Shown piece by piece: positions 8,842-16,670 of a stretch of DNA of 64,000 nt. Both the position numbers and the translations under genes were made by a program. The notes beneath the pieces were generated by a model. The model was not told the origin of the DNA. It searched no databases and saw nothing but the letters and a program-made list of their open reading frames with translations. Numbering within the stretch: position 1 is the stretch's first letter; every line of letters starts with the position of its first letter. The stretch is from Paenibacillus roseus. GTDB taxonomy: Bacteria; Bacillota; Bacilli; Paenibacillales; Paenibacillaceae. The stretch is from assembly GCF_016424485.1 (NCBI RefSeq), contig NZ_JAELUP010000103.1, positions 434,001 to 498,000 of the forward strand, given 5' to 3'.

Positions 8842-9511
8842 GGATGATGTGCGAATCGCTAGCATCAATCAGCGTTTTGTGGAGAAGCTAGAGGGCTTTG
8901 AGGTGGTCGGGATTGCGACGGATAAAGCACAGGCCCATGAACAGCTTGATATTCTAATGCCGGACTTGGTGCTGCTTGATCTGTACTTTCCCGACATGTC
9001 GGGACTGGACTTGCTGCAGCATATCCAGAGGAATTACCCGCATACCGATGTGATGATCATTACCGCCGCGAAGGAGTTCGATACGGTGCGGGAGGCCATA
9101 CGGGGCGGCGTATACGACTTCATGATCAAGCCGGTCGTATTCGAGCGGTTTCAGGAAAAGCTGAAGGCCTATCGCAAGTATCGCGAGCAACTGAGACAAT
9201 ACGAAGAATCCGACACGCAGATGGATCAGCAATGCGTGGACCAGTTGTTGTGGGGAACGGGAGAACGCTCCGATAAGGACACGTATTTGCCCAAGGGCAT
9301 CGACAAAATTACGAGCGAAAAAATTATGGTTTATATCGAATCGGCTGCCGGTGTCTGGACGGCAGAAGAGCTGGGCAAGCATGGCGGCTTCAGCCGTACG
9401 ACAGCGCGCAGGTATCTGGAGTATTTCGTCGAGAAGGGAGTGCTGGCGGCCGATATCTCTTATGGCACAGTAGGCAGGCCGGAGAGGGTATACCGGAAGG
9501 CGACTTCATGA
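8819..9511 (+). CDS. CitB/DctR-type response regulator
   Basis: 230 residues. The receiver domain has acidic residues Glu8-Asp9-Asp10 and the phospho-acceptor Asp54 in LVLLDLYFPDMSG, with the conserved Lys in MIKPV. A C-terminal winged helix (WTAEELGKHGGFSRTTARRYLEY) is typical of the CitB subfamily. The start ATG 8819 lies inside the kinase gene behind AAGGAGG at 8803-8810; an upstream in-frame start would have no ribosome site. It likely activates the divergent tctC operon when the kinase detects its acid. Confidence 0.93.
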   Translation: MIRVVIIEDDVRIASINQRFVEKLEGFEVVGIATDKAQAHEQLDILMPDLVLLDLYFPDMSGLDLLQHIQRNYPHTDVMIITAAKEFDTVREAIRGGVYDFMIKPVVFERFQEKLKAYRKYREQLRQYEESDTQMDQQCVDQLLWGTGERSDKDTYLPKGIDKITSEKIMVYIESAAGVWTAEELGKHGGFSRTTARRYLEYFVEKGVLAADISYGTVGRPERVYRKATS

Positions 9512-9521
9512 CCTATACGAA

Positions 9522-9570
9522 TAAAGATCGCCAGCATAGCCAAACGGCCATGCGAGGCGATCTTTTTATT
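9522..9570 (+). terminator. Intrinsic terminator after the two-component operon
   Basis: AAAGATCGCC pairs with GGCGATCTTT, followed by TTATTTC. It ends the kinase-regulator transcript 10 bases after the stop codon. Confidence 0.85.
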
Positions 9571-9581
9571 TCAGAGAATGG

Positions 9582-9796
9582 GGCTCAAAACCAAAATTAG
9601 TGGTTGACTTCTAGGTAGAGGGGACGCTGCGTGGCAGAGGATTCTTCCGATCGCTGTTAAAGCCCGATTCCTGTATAGGATAGAGGTTAGCAGGGGGAAT
9701 CGGGCTGTAAAGGCGACCACGTTCGTTTCTCCAGAATTCCTCTGCCCCTTCGCTGCTATCTCCTCTATAATCAACCACTAATTTTTAGGTTGAGCC
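9582..9796. repeat. 215-bp near-palindromic intergenic element
   Basis: The ends GGCTCAAAACCAAAATTAGT and the reverse complement of the right end (GGCTCAACCTAAAAATTAGT) match at most positions and continue into GGTTGA. Similarity between the two arms continues inward: GGCAGAGGATTCT against GGCAGAGGAATTCT, then AGCCCGATTCC on both arms close to the centre. The whole element could fold into one long hairpin. It holds no open reading frame of note and fills the space between two terminators. No clear target-site duplication flanks it. It resembles a MITE or a large intergenic palindrome; no family can be named from sequence alone. Confidence 0.7.
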
Positions 9797-9797
9797 A

Positions 9798-9836
9798 AAA
9801 AAAGAGCGGGCTATCTTTTCGATAGCCTGCTCTAAG
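9798..9836 (-). terminator. rpsD terminator
   Basis: On the minus strand AGAGCAGGCTAT pairs with ATAGCCCGCTCT and is followed by seven T. The stem is the same sequence as the terminator at 1998-2036, including its single G-U position. Confidence 0.88.
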
Positions 9837-9845
9837 CAAATATTA

Positions 9846-10445
9846 TTAACGGCTGTAGAACTCAACGATTTGTTTTTCGTCGATGTCTTGAGACAGCTCA
9901 GCACGCTCAGGCAAACGAATATATTTGCCTTCCAGAGCTGCGTCATTGTACTCCAGATAGCTTGCTACGTGTGAGCGGCCTTCGAGCGCTTCTTTGATCG
10001 CTTTCAGGCTGCGGCTGCGCTCGCGCAATCCGATTACATCGCCAACAGCAACAGTGTAGGACGCGATGTCCACTTTTTTGCCGTTAACAGTGATATGTCC
10101 GTGAGCAACCAATTGACGTGCGCCTGCGCGGGAGTTGGAGAAGCCCAGACGGTACACGAGGTTGTCCAGACGGCTTTCCAGCAAGAACATGAAGTTTTCA
10201 CCGGCAATACCTTTCAGTTGGTTCGCTTTGTCGAACAGATTGCGGAACTGCTTTTCGTTCAAGCCGTACATGTGGCGAAGCTTTTGCTTCTCTTGCAATT
10301 GAACGCCGTATCCGCTCAGTTTCTTACGCTGTCCCGGGCCATGTTGACCTGGAGGGAACGGGCGCTTCAATTCTTTTCCTGTACCGCTCAGGGAGATACC
10401 CAGACGACGGCTCAATTTAAACTTAGGTCCTGTATAACGTGCCAT
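9846..10445 (-). CDS. rpsD: 30S ribosomal protein S4
   Basis: 199 residues starting MARYTGPKFKLSRRLGISLSG, with the S4 RNA-binding domain (LDNLVYRLGFSNSRAGARQL, HGHITVNGKKVDIASY) in the second half. S4 is a primary 16S rRNA binder in the small subunit and a translational or transcriptional autoregulator in Bacillota. The frame stays open 58 codons upstream, but the family start and an AGGAG ribosome site (minus strand, near 10457) fix ATG at 10445. The gene is monocistronic, with its own promoter and terminator. Confidence 0.97.
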   Translation of the reverse strand: MARYTGPKFKLSRRLGISLSGTGKELKRPFPPGQHGPGQRKKLSGYGVQLQEKQKLRHMYGLNEKQFRNLFDKANQLKGIAGENFMFLLESRLDNLVYRLGFSNSRAGARQLVAHGHITVNGKKVDIASYTVAVGDVIGLRERSRSLKAIKEALEGRSHVASYLEYNDAALEGKYIRLPERAELSQDIDEKQIVEFYSR

Positions 10446-10640
10446 ACTCGTAAAAACTCCTTCTTCAAATGGAATGTTTGAAAAGGGGCTCTCTGTTTCG
10501 CCGGCTGCTTCCAACGGCCGTCCCTTCCAGCGGAAGGATCGGACACGATTAAGTCCATAGACTTCAGACAAGCTTTTCAGCCGCTGGCTTGTCTGTGGGA
10601 GCAGCCATGAGGGTGACACAAAACCGTTTACCCTTTATCC
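10446..10640 (-). ncRNA. rpsD 5' leader, probable S4 autoregulatory RNA
   Basis: About 190 bases of leader separate the promoter from rpsD. On the minus strand CAGACAAGC pairs perfectly with GCTTGTCTG (around 10564-10597), followed by a TTCC/GGAA hairpin and a further paired stretch near the gene. S4-binding leaders of this length and position are known upstream of rpsD in Bacillota. The class assignment is inferred from position and these helices; the pseudoknot was not verified. Confidence 0.55.
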
Positions 10641-10650
10641 AACTATAAAT

Positions 10651-10678
10651 TTTATAGGAAACGGGGGAGTAATGTCAA
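10651..10678 (-). promoter_or_regulatory. SigmaA promoter of rpsD
   Basis: On the minus strand TTGACA (10678-10673), a 16-base spacer and TATAAA (10656-10651) lie just upstream of the leader hairpins. The region from here to 10870 holds no other gene. It contains the palindrome TTTCATGAAA and a TATGAT hexamer near 10804 that may serve the next gene. Confidence 0.75.
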
Positions 10679-10870
10679 GGGGAAGCCTGCTTATAAAAAA
10701 ATTCGATTATATTCGACATTCAATGCATGATTTAAATGGTTCTGGTGAATCAAAAGTCCTTTATTTACCATTCAAAATAGTGCAAATTTCATGAAAATGA
10801 AGTATGATTGAATAAATTAGATCGTAATCTCTGTACCGTTTTGAAGATCGCATAAGACGAAAGGAACAGG

Positions 10871-12826
10871 GTGCTGCGTATGATGAAAGAGATACGCCCG
10901 CATGATTATGATGCAAATTCAATAATGAAACAGTCGATGCATGAGCTGTCGTTCTTTCTGACAAGCGGGAACGCGTTTCCGGAATCGGGTTTGCCTGCCA
11001 TCTTGGAGGAGGGTTTTCGGTTATGGCGGTCGGAAGCAGATGAATCTGTTCCAAAGGGAATTCTGATGCTGTTTGACGGGCAGGGAAGCTGCTTGGTGCA
11101 TGAGCCTGCGGATACGCAGTGGGATTCTCGTTCATGGACGACGGCGAAGCTGCTGCTGCCTGTCGTGCTGGAAGCCTGCAAATCGGGAAAGCAAGAGCGG
11201 ATGCTACAGTCCCTCGAGTACGAGGGCGAAGCTTATGAGGCTTGTCTGAGCGTTGTTCCGATCATGCTGGACCAGACTCAGGGATGCGCAGCCGTATTTG
11301 GTTTTATTCAGCCGGCCAATGAGGCCTCCGATATGGCTGTTTTGCATAGCTGTGCGCTCCATTATCGGGCGTGTTTGCATCGCCATCTGGAGCATTTATA
11401 CATACAGCATCTTACCCGAGAGCAGGTGGCGGCGGAGAAGGAGGCGGCGCGCCGCGAGGCGATGCTGCAGGCAACCAAACGGCTGCATGACCAGATTCAT
11501 GTGGTCGCTGTGCTTAATGAATTTATGAATACGCTTGAATTGCTTTATCCGCATTCGAATGTGGAGTTGCTGTTGTCGCAGGACTATTCCCATGCCGATG
11601 CCCGCGTCCAACTGATGACGTTCACGCATGATATGAATGATATATGCGCTGTAGCATTTATGAGTGGAGAAGCGGCTCTCAGACAAGAAGAGGGACGAAT
11701 GACGATTGCAGTTCCGATTACCGGCAAGCAGGCAACTTATGGTGTGCTTAGGTTGACAACTGTTGGAATGGAATGGGAAGAGGATGAGCTTGCGGATATG
11801 GAGATGCTTGCCGAGACTGCGGGTACGGCATTCGAAAATGCCAAGCTGTATGAGCAGTCCAATCAGCTAATCAACGAGCTTCAACTGATCAATGAGCTGA
11901 CGAGGCGGCTCAATCAATCGCTTCAGCTCAAAGATATCATTGAATTTACAACAACGGATTTGCTGCAAATTTTTAAAGCGGATTACTGTTGTATGCTGCA
12001 ATATTGCAAAGAGGACAATGAATTTATCGTGTTGTCCAGCAATAAGCCGGAGTTGCTCCATGAACGGCTCAATGGAGATTACGGGTTCTGCGGGAAAATT
12101 TTGCAGACCAAGGAAGCACTGATTGTATCCGATTACTCCGAGCGCACGGCAGTATCCTCCAAATTTATGACACTGACTGGTTCACATTCCCTCATAGCGA
12201 CACCGATGCTTGTACACGCCGAAGTGCTGGGCGTCATTTTGCTAACACACCGCAGACCGCATTTTTTCTCCTATGACAATTATAAGCTTCTTCAGGTTCT
12301 CGCAACACATATCGGGCTGGCGATCACAAACGCGTCGCTTCATTCCGAAATGCGGCGCATGGCCATTACCGATCACTTGACCGGACTCCATGCCAGACAT
12401 TTTCTGGATGAGCAAATTCAGGCCAGACAGCGGCAGGATGAGCTTGGGGCGCTGATTCTCGTTGATATCGATCATTTCAAGGAGGTCAATGATACATATG
12501 GCCACCAGATCGGAGATAAAATACTAACGCAGGTAAGCAGCATTATCCGGTCAGTCATACGAGATTCGGATATTGCCGCACGCTGGGGCGGGGAAGAGCT
12601 CGCCGTATATTTGCCCTCGGTGACGACTGGGCAAGCTTACCGGATTGCCGAGCGGATTCGCACCCAGGTCTCTTCGCAGACGGACCCTGGCGTGACGGTA
12701 TCATGCGGCGTATCCGAATGGCATTTTGAAGACGGCAAGGTCAGCGTGGAAGCGCTATTTTATCGGGCGGATATGGCACTTTACAAAGCTAAAAAGAGCG
12801 GGCGCAACCATGTGCAAGTGGGCTAG
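10871..12826 (+). CDS. GAF-GGDEF diguanylate cyclase
   Basis: About 650 residues. A poorly recognised N-terminal third is followed by a short coiled coil (around 185-205), a GAF-like region (about 210-335), a second coiled coil with a clear GAF domain (about 340-480), and a C-terminal GGDEF domain (about 490-650). The active-site loop reads RWGGEEL, with Leu in place of the usual Phe. RDSD five residues before it is the RxxD inhibitory site. DIDHFKEVNDTYGH is also conserved. It should make cyclic di-GMP under control of ligands bound by the GAF domains. No membrane segment is visible, so it is likely cytoplasmic. GTG 10871 and ATG 10880 or 10883 are all possible starts. Confidence 0.9.
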   Translation: MLRMMKEIRPHDYDANSIMKQSMHELSFFLTSGNAFPESGLPAILEEGFRLWRSEADESVPKGILMLFDGQGSCLVHEPADTQWDSRSWTTAKLLLPVVLEACKSGKQERMLQSLEYEGEAYEACLSVVPIMLDQTQGCAAVFGFIQPANEASDMAVLHSCALHYRACLHRHLEHLYIQHLTREQVAAEKEAARREAMLQATKRLHDQIHVVAVLNEFMNTLELLYPHSNVELLLSQDYSHADARVQLMTFTHDMNDICAVAFMSGEAALRQEEGRMTIAVPITGKQATYGVLRLTTVGMEWEEDELADMEMLAETAGTAFENAKLYEQSNQLINELQLINELTRRLNQSLQLKDIIEFTTTDLLQIFKADYCCMLQYCKEDNEFIVLSSNKPELLHERLNGDYGFCGKILQTKEALIVSDYSERTAVSSKFMTLTGSHSLIATPMLVHAEVLGVILLTHRRPHFFSYDNYKLLQVLATHIGLAITNASLHSEMRRMAITDHLTGLHARHFLDEQIQARQRQDELGALILVDIDHFKEVNDTYGHQIGDKILTQVSSIIRSVIRDSDIAARWGGEELAVYLPSVTTGQAYRIAERIRTQVSSQTDPGVTVSCGVSEWHFEDGKVSVEALFYRADMALYKAKKSGRNHVQVG

Positions 12827-12904
12827 GCAAGATGCAATGTTGCGTAATCCATGATAGGATGGAACAGCATCACGATATCGAATGAATTAGGAGGAACTTG
12901 CGTT

Positions 12905-14020
12905 TTGAGAGATCCTAGATTGAAGAAGCTCGCTGAGAATCTTGTCGGATATTCCATTGATGTCCAGCCTGGAGAGAATGTCCTTATCAATATGATTGGT
13001 TCGGAGCGGGAACTGGTGAAATGTCTGATTGAAGAAGTTGGCAAGCGCGGCGGGCACCCTTTCGTAGAGACAAGCGATCGTTCAGTGCTTCGCTCGCTGC
13101 TGATAAATGGCAGCAAAGAGCAGTTGGAGTTGTGGGCCGAATTGGATCTCAATCGGATGAGGGCGATGGACGCCTATATCGGGATTCGCGCAGGGGAGAA
13201 TGTGAATGAGCTGGCCGGTGTACCGGAGGATAAAATGCGTTTGTACCAGCAGATTTATGTTCATCGCGTACATCTGGAGCAACGTGTTAAGAAGACCAAA
13301 TGGGTTGTTCTACGCTATCCGAATAGCTCGATGGCCCAACTGGCTAATGTGAGCACCGAGGCATTTGAGGATTTCTACTTCAACGTTTGTAATCTAGATT
13401 ATGCCAAAATGGAGCAGGCGATGGTGCCGCTCAAGGAATTAATGGAGCGGACGGACAAGGTTCGCATCGTTTCGCCGGGTACAGATATTAGCTTCTCGAT
13501 TAAAAATATCGGGGCCAGGCTTTGTTCGGGCCATCGCAATATTCCGGACGGCGAGGTGTTCAGCGCGCCGGTTCGCGATTCGGTTGAAGGCACCATTACG
13601 TACAACACGCCTAGTGTTTATGCAGGTGTTACATTTGAGAATATTTCGTTTGCCTTTCAGAAGGGCCAAATTGTGAAAGCTGAGAGCAATGATACGAAGC
13701 GCTTGAATGACATACTGGACACTGACGAGGGCGCACGTTACATCGGGGAATTCAGCCTGGGCTTTAACCCGCATATTCTTCACCCGATGAAGGACACATT
13801 GTTTGATGAAAAGATTGCCGGCAGCTTGCATTTTACGCCGGGTCAGGCCTACGAACAGACAGATAACGGCAATCGTTCATCCGTTCACTGGGATCTGGTG
13901 CTTATTCAGCGTCCGGAATACGGGGGCGGCGAGGTTTATTTTGACGATGTGCTGATTCGCAAGGATGGCCGCTTTACAATACCGGAACTGGAGCCGCTGA
14001 ATCCTGAGAATTTGACATAA
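12905..14020 (+). CDS. Aminopeptidase, M29 (AmpS/PepS) family
   Basis: 371 residues. The metallopeptidase core shows IPDGEVFSAPVRDSVEGTI, then FENISFAFQKGQIV, GEFSLGFNP and the late NRSSVHWDLVLIQRPEYGGG, which carry the conserved metal-binding Glu and His residues of M29 thermophilic-type aminopeptidases. It removes N-terminal amino acids from peptides in the cytoplasm. AGGAGG at 12889-12894 places the start at TTG 12905; the upstream in-frame ATG 12851 has no ribosome site. Confidence 0.9.
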   Translation: MRDPRLKKLAENLVGYSIDVQPGENVLINMIGSERELVKCLIEEVGKRGGHPFVETSDRSVLRSLLINGSKEQLELWAELDLNRMRAMDAYIGIRAGENVNELAGVPEDKMRLYQQIYVHRVHLEQRVKKTKWVVLRYPNSSMAQLANVSTEAFEDFYFNVCNLDYAKMEQAMVPLKELMERTDKVRIVSPGTDISFSIKNIGARLCSGHRNIPDGEVFSAPVRDSVEGTITYNTPSVYAGVTFENISFAFQKGQIVKAESNDTKRLNDILDTDEGARYIGEFSLGFNPHILHPMKDTLFDEKIAGSLHFTPGQAYEQTDNGNRSSVHWDLVLIQRPEYGGGEVYFDDVLIRKDGRFTIPELEPLNPENLT

Positions 14021-14048
14021 CATCCAATCATTTTTGTTCAAAATTCCA

Positions 14049-14077
14049 TTGAACGAATTGCCAAATCACGGTATCAT
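14049..14077 (+). promoter_or_regulatory. SigmaA promoter of the second HPr-like gene
   Basis: TTGAAC, a 17-base spacer and TATCAT stand 38 bases before the start codon. Confidence 0.6.
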
Positions 14078-14115
14078 GTAGAAAGATTCAAAGAATATAT
14101 TCGGAGGGGATTTTT

Positions 14116-14358
14116 ATGTCCAATAACGCAGCAATCGTAGACATTTCCCAAACAGCTAATCGTTTCAGGTCTTCCATCGTTCTCCAAGCAGAGAATAAAT
14201 ACATTGATGTAAAAAGCATACTAGGCCTGTTCACGACGCTCGTTAGCGGGCATTCCTATGAGCTTCATGTTCACGGTCCTGACGCGGATGAAGCCAAGGT
14301 TGCTATGGCTGAAGTCTTCGCAAAGCACAATTTGAATATCGCAGTAGTCGCCGATTAG
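14116..14358 (+). CDS. HPr-like protein lacking the active-site histidine (copy B)
   Basis: 80 residues, clearly paralogous to copy A at 2138-2386: IVDI, ANRFRSSIVL, YIDVKSILGL and EVFAKHNL are shared nearly residue for residue. Ser34 stands at the HPr Ser46 position, and the segment that would carry His15 is missing. Unlike copy A it is monocistronic, with its own promoter, a TCGGAGGGG ribosome site and a terminator, so its expression is probably independent of the organic-acid operon. A Crh-like regulatory role is inferred, not shown. Confidence 0.8.
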   Translation: MSNNAAIVDISQTANRFRSSIVLQAENKYIDVKSILGLFTTLVSGHSYELHVHGPDADEAKVAMAEVFAKHNLNIAVVAD

Positions 14359-14378
14359 AAAGGCCCTCGTACAGTTAG

Positions 14379-14418
14379 AAGCACCCTGCCCGCAAAGCGC
14401 GGTCGCGGGTGCTTTTCT
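14379..14418 (+). terminator. Terminator after HPr-like copy B
   Basis: AAGCACCC pairs with GGGTGCTT across a GC-rich loop, followed by TTCTGTTTT. Confidence 0.8.
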
Positions 14419-14499
14419 GTTTTAACCTTGTGTATTGGGACGATTTCGTCTAATATAAAAGGTAGAAGACGGCGACTAATGCGCACAAGGGGGAGTACG

Positions 14500-14793
14500 A
14501 TGTCTTCATCGAATGTGATGGTGCATATGCATCAAAGGGCGCTGCATCTTCTTGAGGAAGATGCCAATAAAATTGAATTGCTGATCGAGGTTCAGATGGA
14601 GAACCTTGCTACCCGCAAGTGCCCTTTATATGAGGAAGTGCTGGATACTCAAATGTATGGCTTTTCCCGTGAGGTCGATTTTGCGGTGCGCGCCGGCTTG
14701 ATCGAGGAATTCGCAGGCAAGCAAATTTTAAGCAGGCTGGAAAGAAACTTAGCGCATCTGTATGAAGCGTTGGACCTTAAAGAAAAAGAGTAG
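14500..14793 (+). CDS. ylaN: YlaN family protein (DUF1507), Fur-associated
   Basis: 97 residues with the family core KIELLIEVQMENLATRKCPL, EEVLDTQMYGFSREVDFAVR and LERNLAHLYEAL, matching B. subtilis YlaN over its whole length. YlaN is a small cytoplasmic protein that is important in low iron and has been linked to the Fur repressor. AAGGGGGAG at 14487-14494 fixes ATG 14500. As in B. subtilis it is near ftsW, but here several genes separate them. Confidence 0.93.
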   Translation: MSSSNVMVHMHQRALHLLEEDANKIELLIEVQMENLATRKCPLYEEVLDTQMYGFSREVDFAVRAGLIEEFAGKQILSRLERNLAHLYEALDLKEKE

Positions 14794-14821
14794 TCTCTTT
14801 GCCGAGAGACTACTCTTTTTG
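14783..14821. terminator. Bidirectional terminator between ylaN and the cation antiporter
   Basis: AAAAAGAGTAGTCTC and GAGACTACTCTTTTT form a perfect stem with a short loop, giving T runs in both directions. The ylaN stop codon lies inside the left arm. Confidence 0.92.
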
Positions 14822-14833
14822 TTTAAATCTCGT

Positions 14834-15892
14834 CTATACCAAATAAAAAGCGATCCCGAGAATAATATACACCATGAGAAGCAGTACCCCTTCATACCAG
14901 TTCGTCGTTCCGTCTTTGGAAATCGATTTGGCGATAAAGACAGCAACGGCGATTGCCGTCAATTCGATCGGGGTAAACAGAATGTCCATTGTCTGGCCGA
15001 ACAAGGTACTGACCAGGATCAGTACAGGAGCGACGAAGAGCGCAATCTGCAGGCTGCTTCCGATGGCGATTTCGACTGCAGCGCCGATTTTATTTTTCAT
15101 CGCCATCATGACGGCTGCACTATGCTCGGCGGCATTGCCAATGATCGCAATTACAAAGGCGCCCACGAACAGCTCCGATAGGCCAAAGCGCGATGTGAAT
15201 GTATGCAGAGTCCCGACGAGCCACTCGCTGACGAGGGCTACCATGATTGTGGCCAGAACAAGAAACAGAACCGAGACGCCTCTGGACCATGGTGGAGTTT
15301 CCCCGTGATCTGCAGCGGCTTCCCCGTCCGAGAGCAGCGATCTGTGGGTAATCATGGAGAAGATCAGCCATAGCAAATAGGATACAATCAAAATTGCGGC
15401 AATGGACAAGCTGAGCAGATGATCTTTTTCGACGGAGAAATGCTCGGCTTTCACGAATACAGCGGGTACGAACAGGCCAATGACTGCCATAATCATCAGG
15501 GTGGCGTTATAACCGGCAATTTGAATATTAAAATGCTGTTGCTTGTATTTGAGTCCCCCCAACAGCACGCTAAGCCCGAGGACAAGCAGCAGATTGCCGA
15601 TAATCGCCCCGGTAAGGCTGGCCTTGACCATATCGAACAGGCCCTCCTTGACGAGGAAAATCGCAATAATCAGTTCGGCCGCGTTGCCGAATGTCGCGTT
15701 CAGAAATCCGCCAAGCCGTTGTCCGGCATAATGGGCGACACTTTCAGTTGCTTTCCCCAGAAAACCGGCAACGAACAGGATAGCGAGCGCTGACAGTGCA
15801 AATTGCCACATCACGTTCCACCCTCCGTAATGGCTGATTGCACTCAGTGCAAAGATCGCTACCATTACGCTATAAAATCCGTACTTTTTCAT
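14834..15892 (-). CDS. chaA: Ca2+/H+ antiporter, CaCA family (ChaA/YfkE type)
   Basis: 352 residues with about eleven membrane segments and the two inverted alpha repeats of this superfamily, each with its acidic motif: LNATFGNAAELIIAIFLV and VIAIIGNAAEHSAAVM. These Glu residues bind the cation. It exchanges cytoplasmic Ca2+ (or another cation) for protons. The start is ATG 15892 with GAGGTGGG just upstream; the in-frame extension to 16000 has no ribosome site and is not membrane-like. Confidence 0.92.
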   Translation of the reverse strand: MKKYGFYSVMVAIFALSAISHYGGWNVMWQFALSALAILFVAGFLGKATESVAHYAGQRLGGFLNATFGNAAELIIAIFLVKEGLFDMVKASLTGAIIGNLLLVLGLSVLLGGLKYKQQHFNIQIAGYNATLMIMAVIGLFVPAVFVKAEHFSVEKDHLLSLSIAAILIVSYLLWLIFSMITHRSLLSDGEAAADHGETPPWSRGVSVLFLVLATIMVALVSEWLVGTLHTFTSRFGLSELFVGAFVIAIIGNAAEHSAAVMMAMKNKIGAAVEIAIGSSLQIALFVAPVLILVSTLFGQTMDILFTPIELTAIAVAVFIAKSISKDGTTNWYEGVLLLMVYIILGIAFYLV

Positions 15893-16052
15893 GTTGCCCA
15901 CCTCTTTTATGTATGATTTCCAATTGTATAATGCGCCTCGGCGGAAATTGCGGAATAAGCAGAGGGTATTATGCCCTAAGCAATCAACTTTTACCCGCAT
16001 CTGAATCAGACAAAGGCGAATAAAAGATAGCGCGGCAGCATAAAGATAGGAT

Positions 16053-16081
16053 TTGCTTCCACTCAGTTCATCCAGTACAAT
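16053..16081 (+). promoter_or_regulatory. SigmaA promoter of the Asp23 family gene
   Basis: TTGCTT, a 17-base spacer and TACAAT stand 33 bases before the start codon. Confidence 0.65.
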
Positions 16082-16113
16082 GAAATTATATGGAAGATGA
16101 GGAGTGAAGCCAA

Positions 16114-16497
16114 ATGACCGAAGACTTGAATACAGGTTTGATTAGAATTTCAGATGACGTAGTTTCTACTATAGCCGGTCTTGCAGCTCTGGAAACACCG
16201 GGGGTTGCTGCGATGTCCGGAGGAATATCCGAAGGCTTGGCCAAGCGTCTGAGCGGCAGAAATGTTCAGAAGGGCGTCTCGGTCGAAGTTGGACAGTTGG
16301 AAGCCGCTATAGACTTGCGAATAATCGTACAATATGGAATTCCGATTCAAGAGGTGTGTCGCGTGCTCCAGGGCAATGTCCGTGAAGCGGTAGAGAATAT
16401 GACGGGGCTTCATGTTGTGGAAGTCAATGTAAAAGTAGAAGGTGTCTTGTTCAAAGATGAAGAACAAGAAGAAATTCAGCAAATTCGGGTTAAATAA
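16114..16497 (+). CDS. Asp23/Gls24 family protein (YqhY-like)
   Basis: 127 residues with the Asp23 pattern: GLIRISDDVVSTIAGLAALETPGVAAM, KGVSVEVGQLEAAIDLRIIVQYG, and a C-terminal VVEVNVKVEGVLF strand (each in the family order). These small cytoplasmic proteins are tied to envelope homeostasis and, for YqhY, to acetyl-CoA carboxylase control. It is monocistronic with its own promoter and terminator. A second family member, YloU, lies at 51384-51743 next to fakA. Confidence 0.88.
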   Translation: MTEDLNTGLIRISDDVVSTIAGLAALETPGVAAMSGGISEGLAKRLSGRNVQKGVSVEVGQLEAAIDLRIIVQYGIPIQEVCRVLQGNVREAVENMTGLHVVEVNVKVEGVLFKDEEQEEIQQIRVK

Positions 16498-16582
16498 ATA
16501 AATGGGGTATGAGGCAGGGCGCTGAGTGGACAAACTGTTGGCGTCCTGTTTTTAGCTTTGCAGAGTTATATTCCCCACTCAT

Positions 16583-16628
16583 AACAATAGCAGCCGACGT
16601 ATTCAGACGCAGGCTGCTATTGTTTTTG
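16583..16628 (+). terminator. Terminator between the Asp23 gene and ftsW
   Basis: AACAATAGCAGCC pairs with GGCTGCTATTGTT, followed by TTTG. On the minus strand the tail is less T-rich, though it may also help stop ftsW. Confidence 0.82.
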
Positions 16629-16670
16629 AAATAGAGATATCGTCTATCGGTTACGCGGATTAACCGATTC

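Noticed and set aside
9582..9796. A degenerate insertion sequence with transposase
   Set aside because: The palindrome has no coding capacity and no transposase remnant; it is reported as a repeat only.
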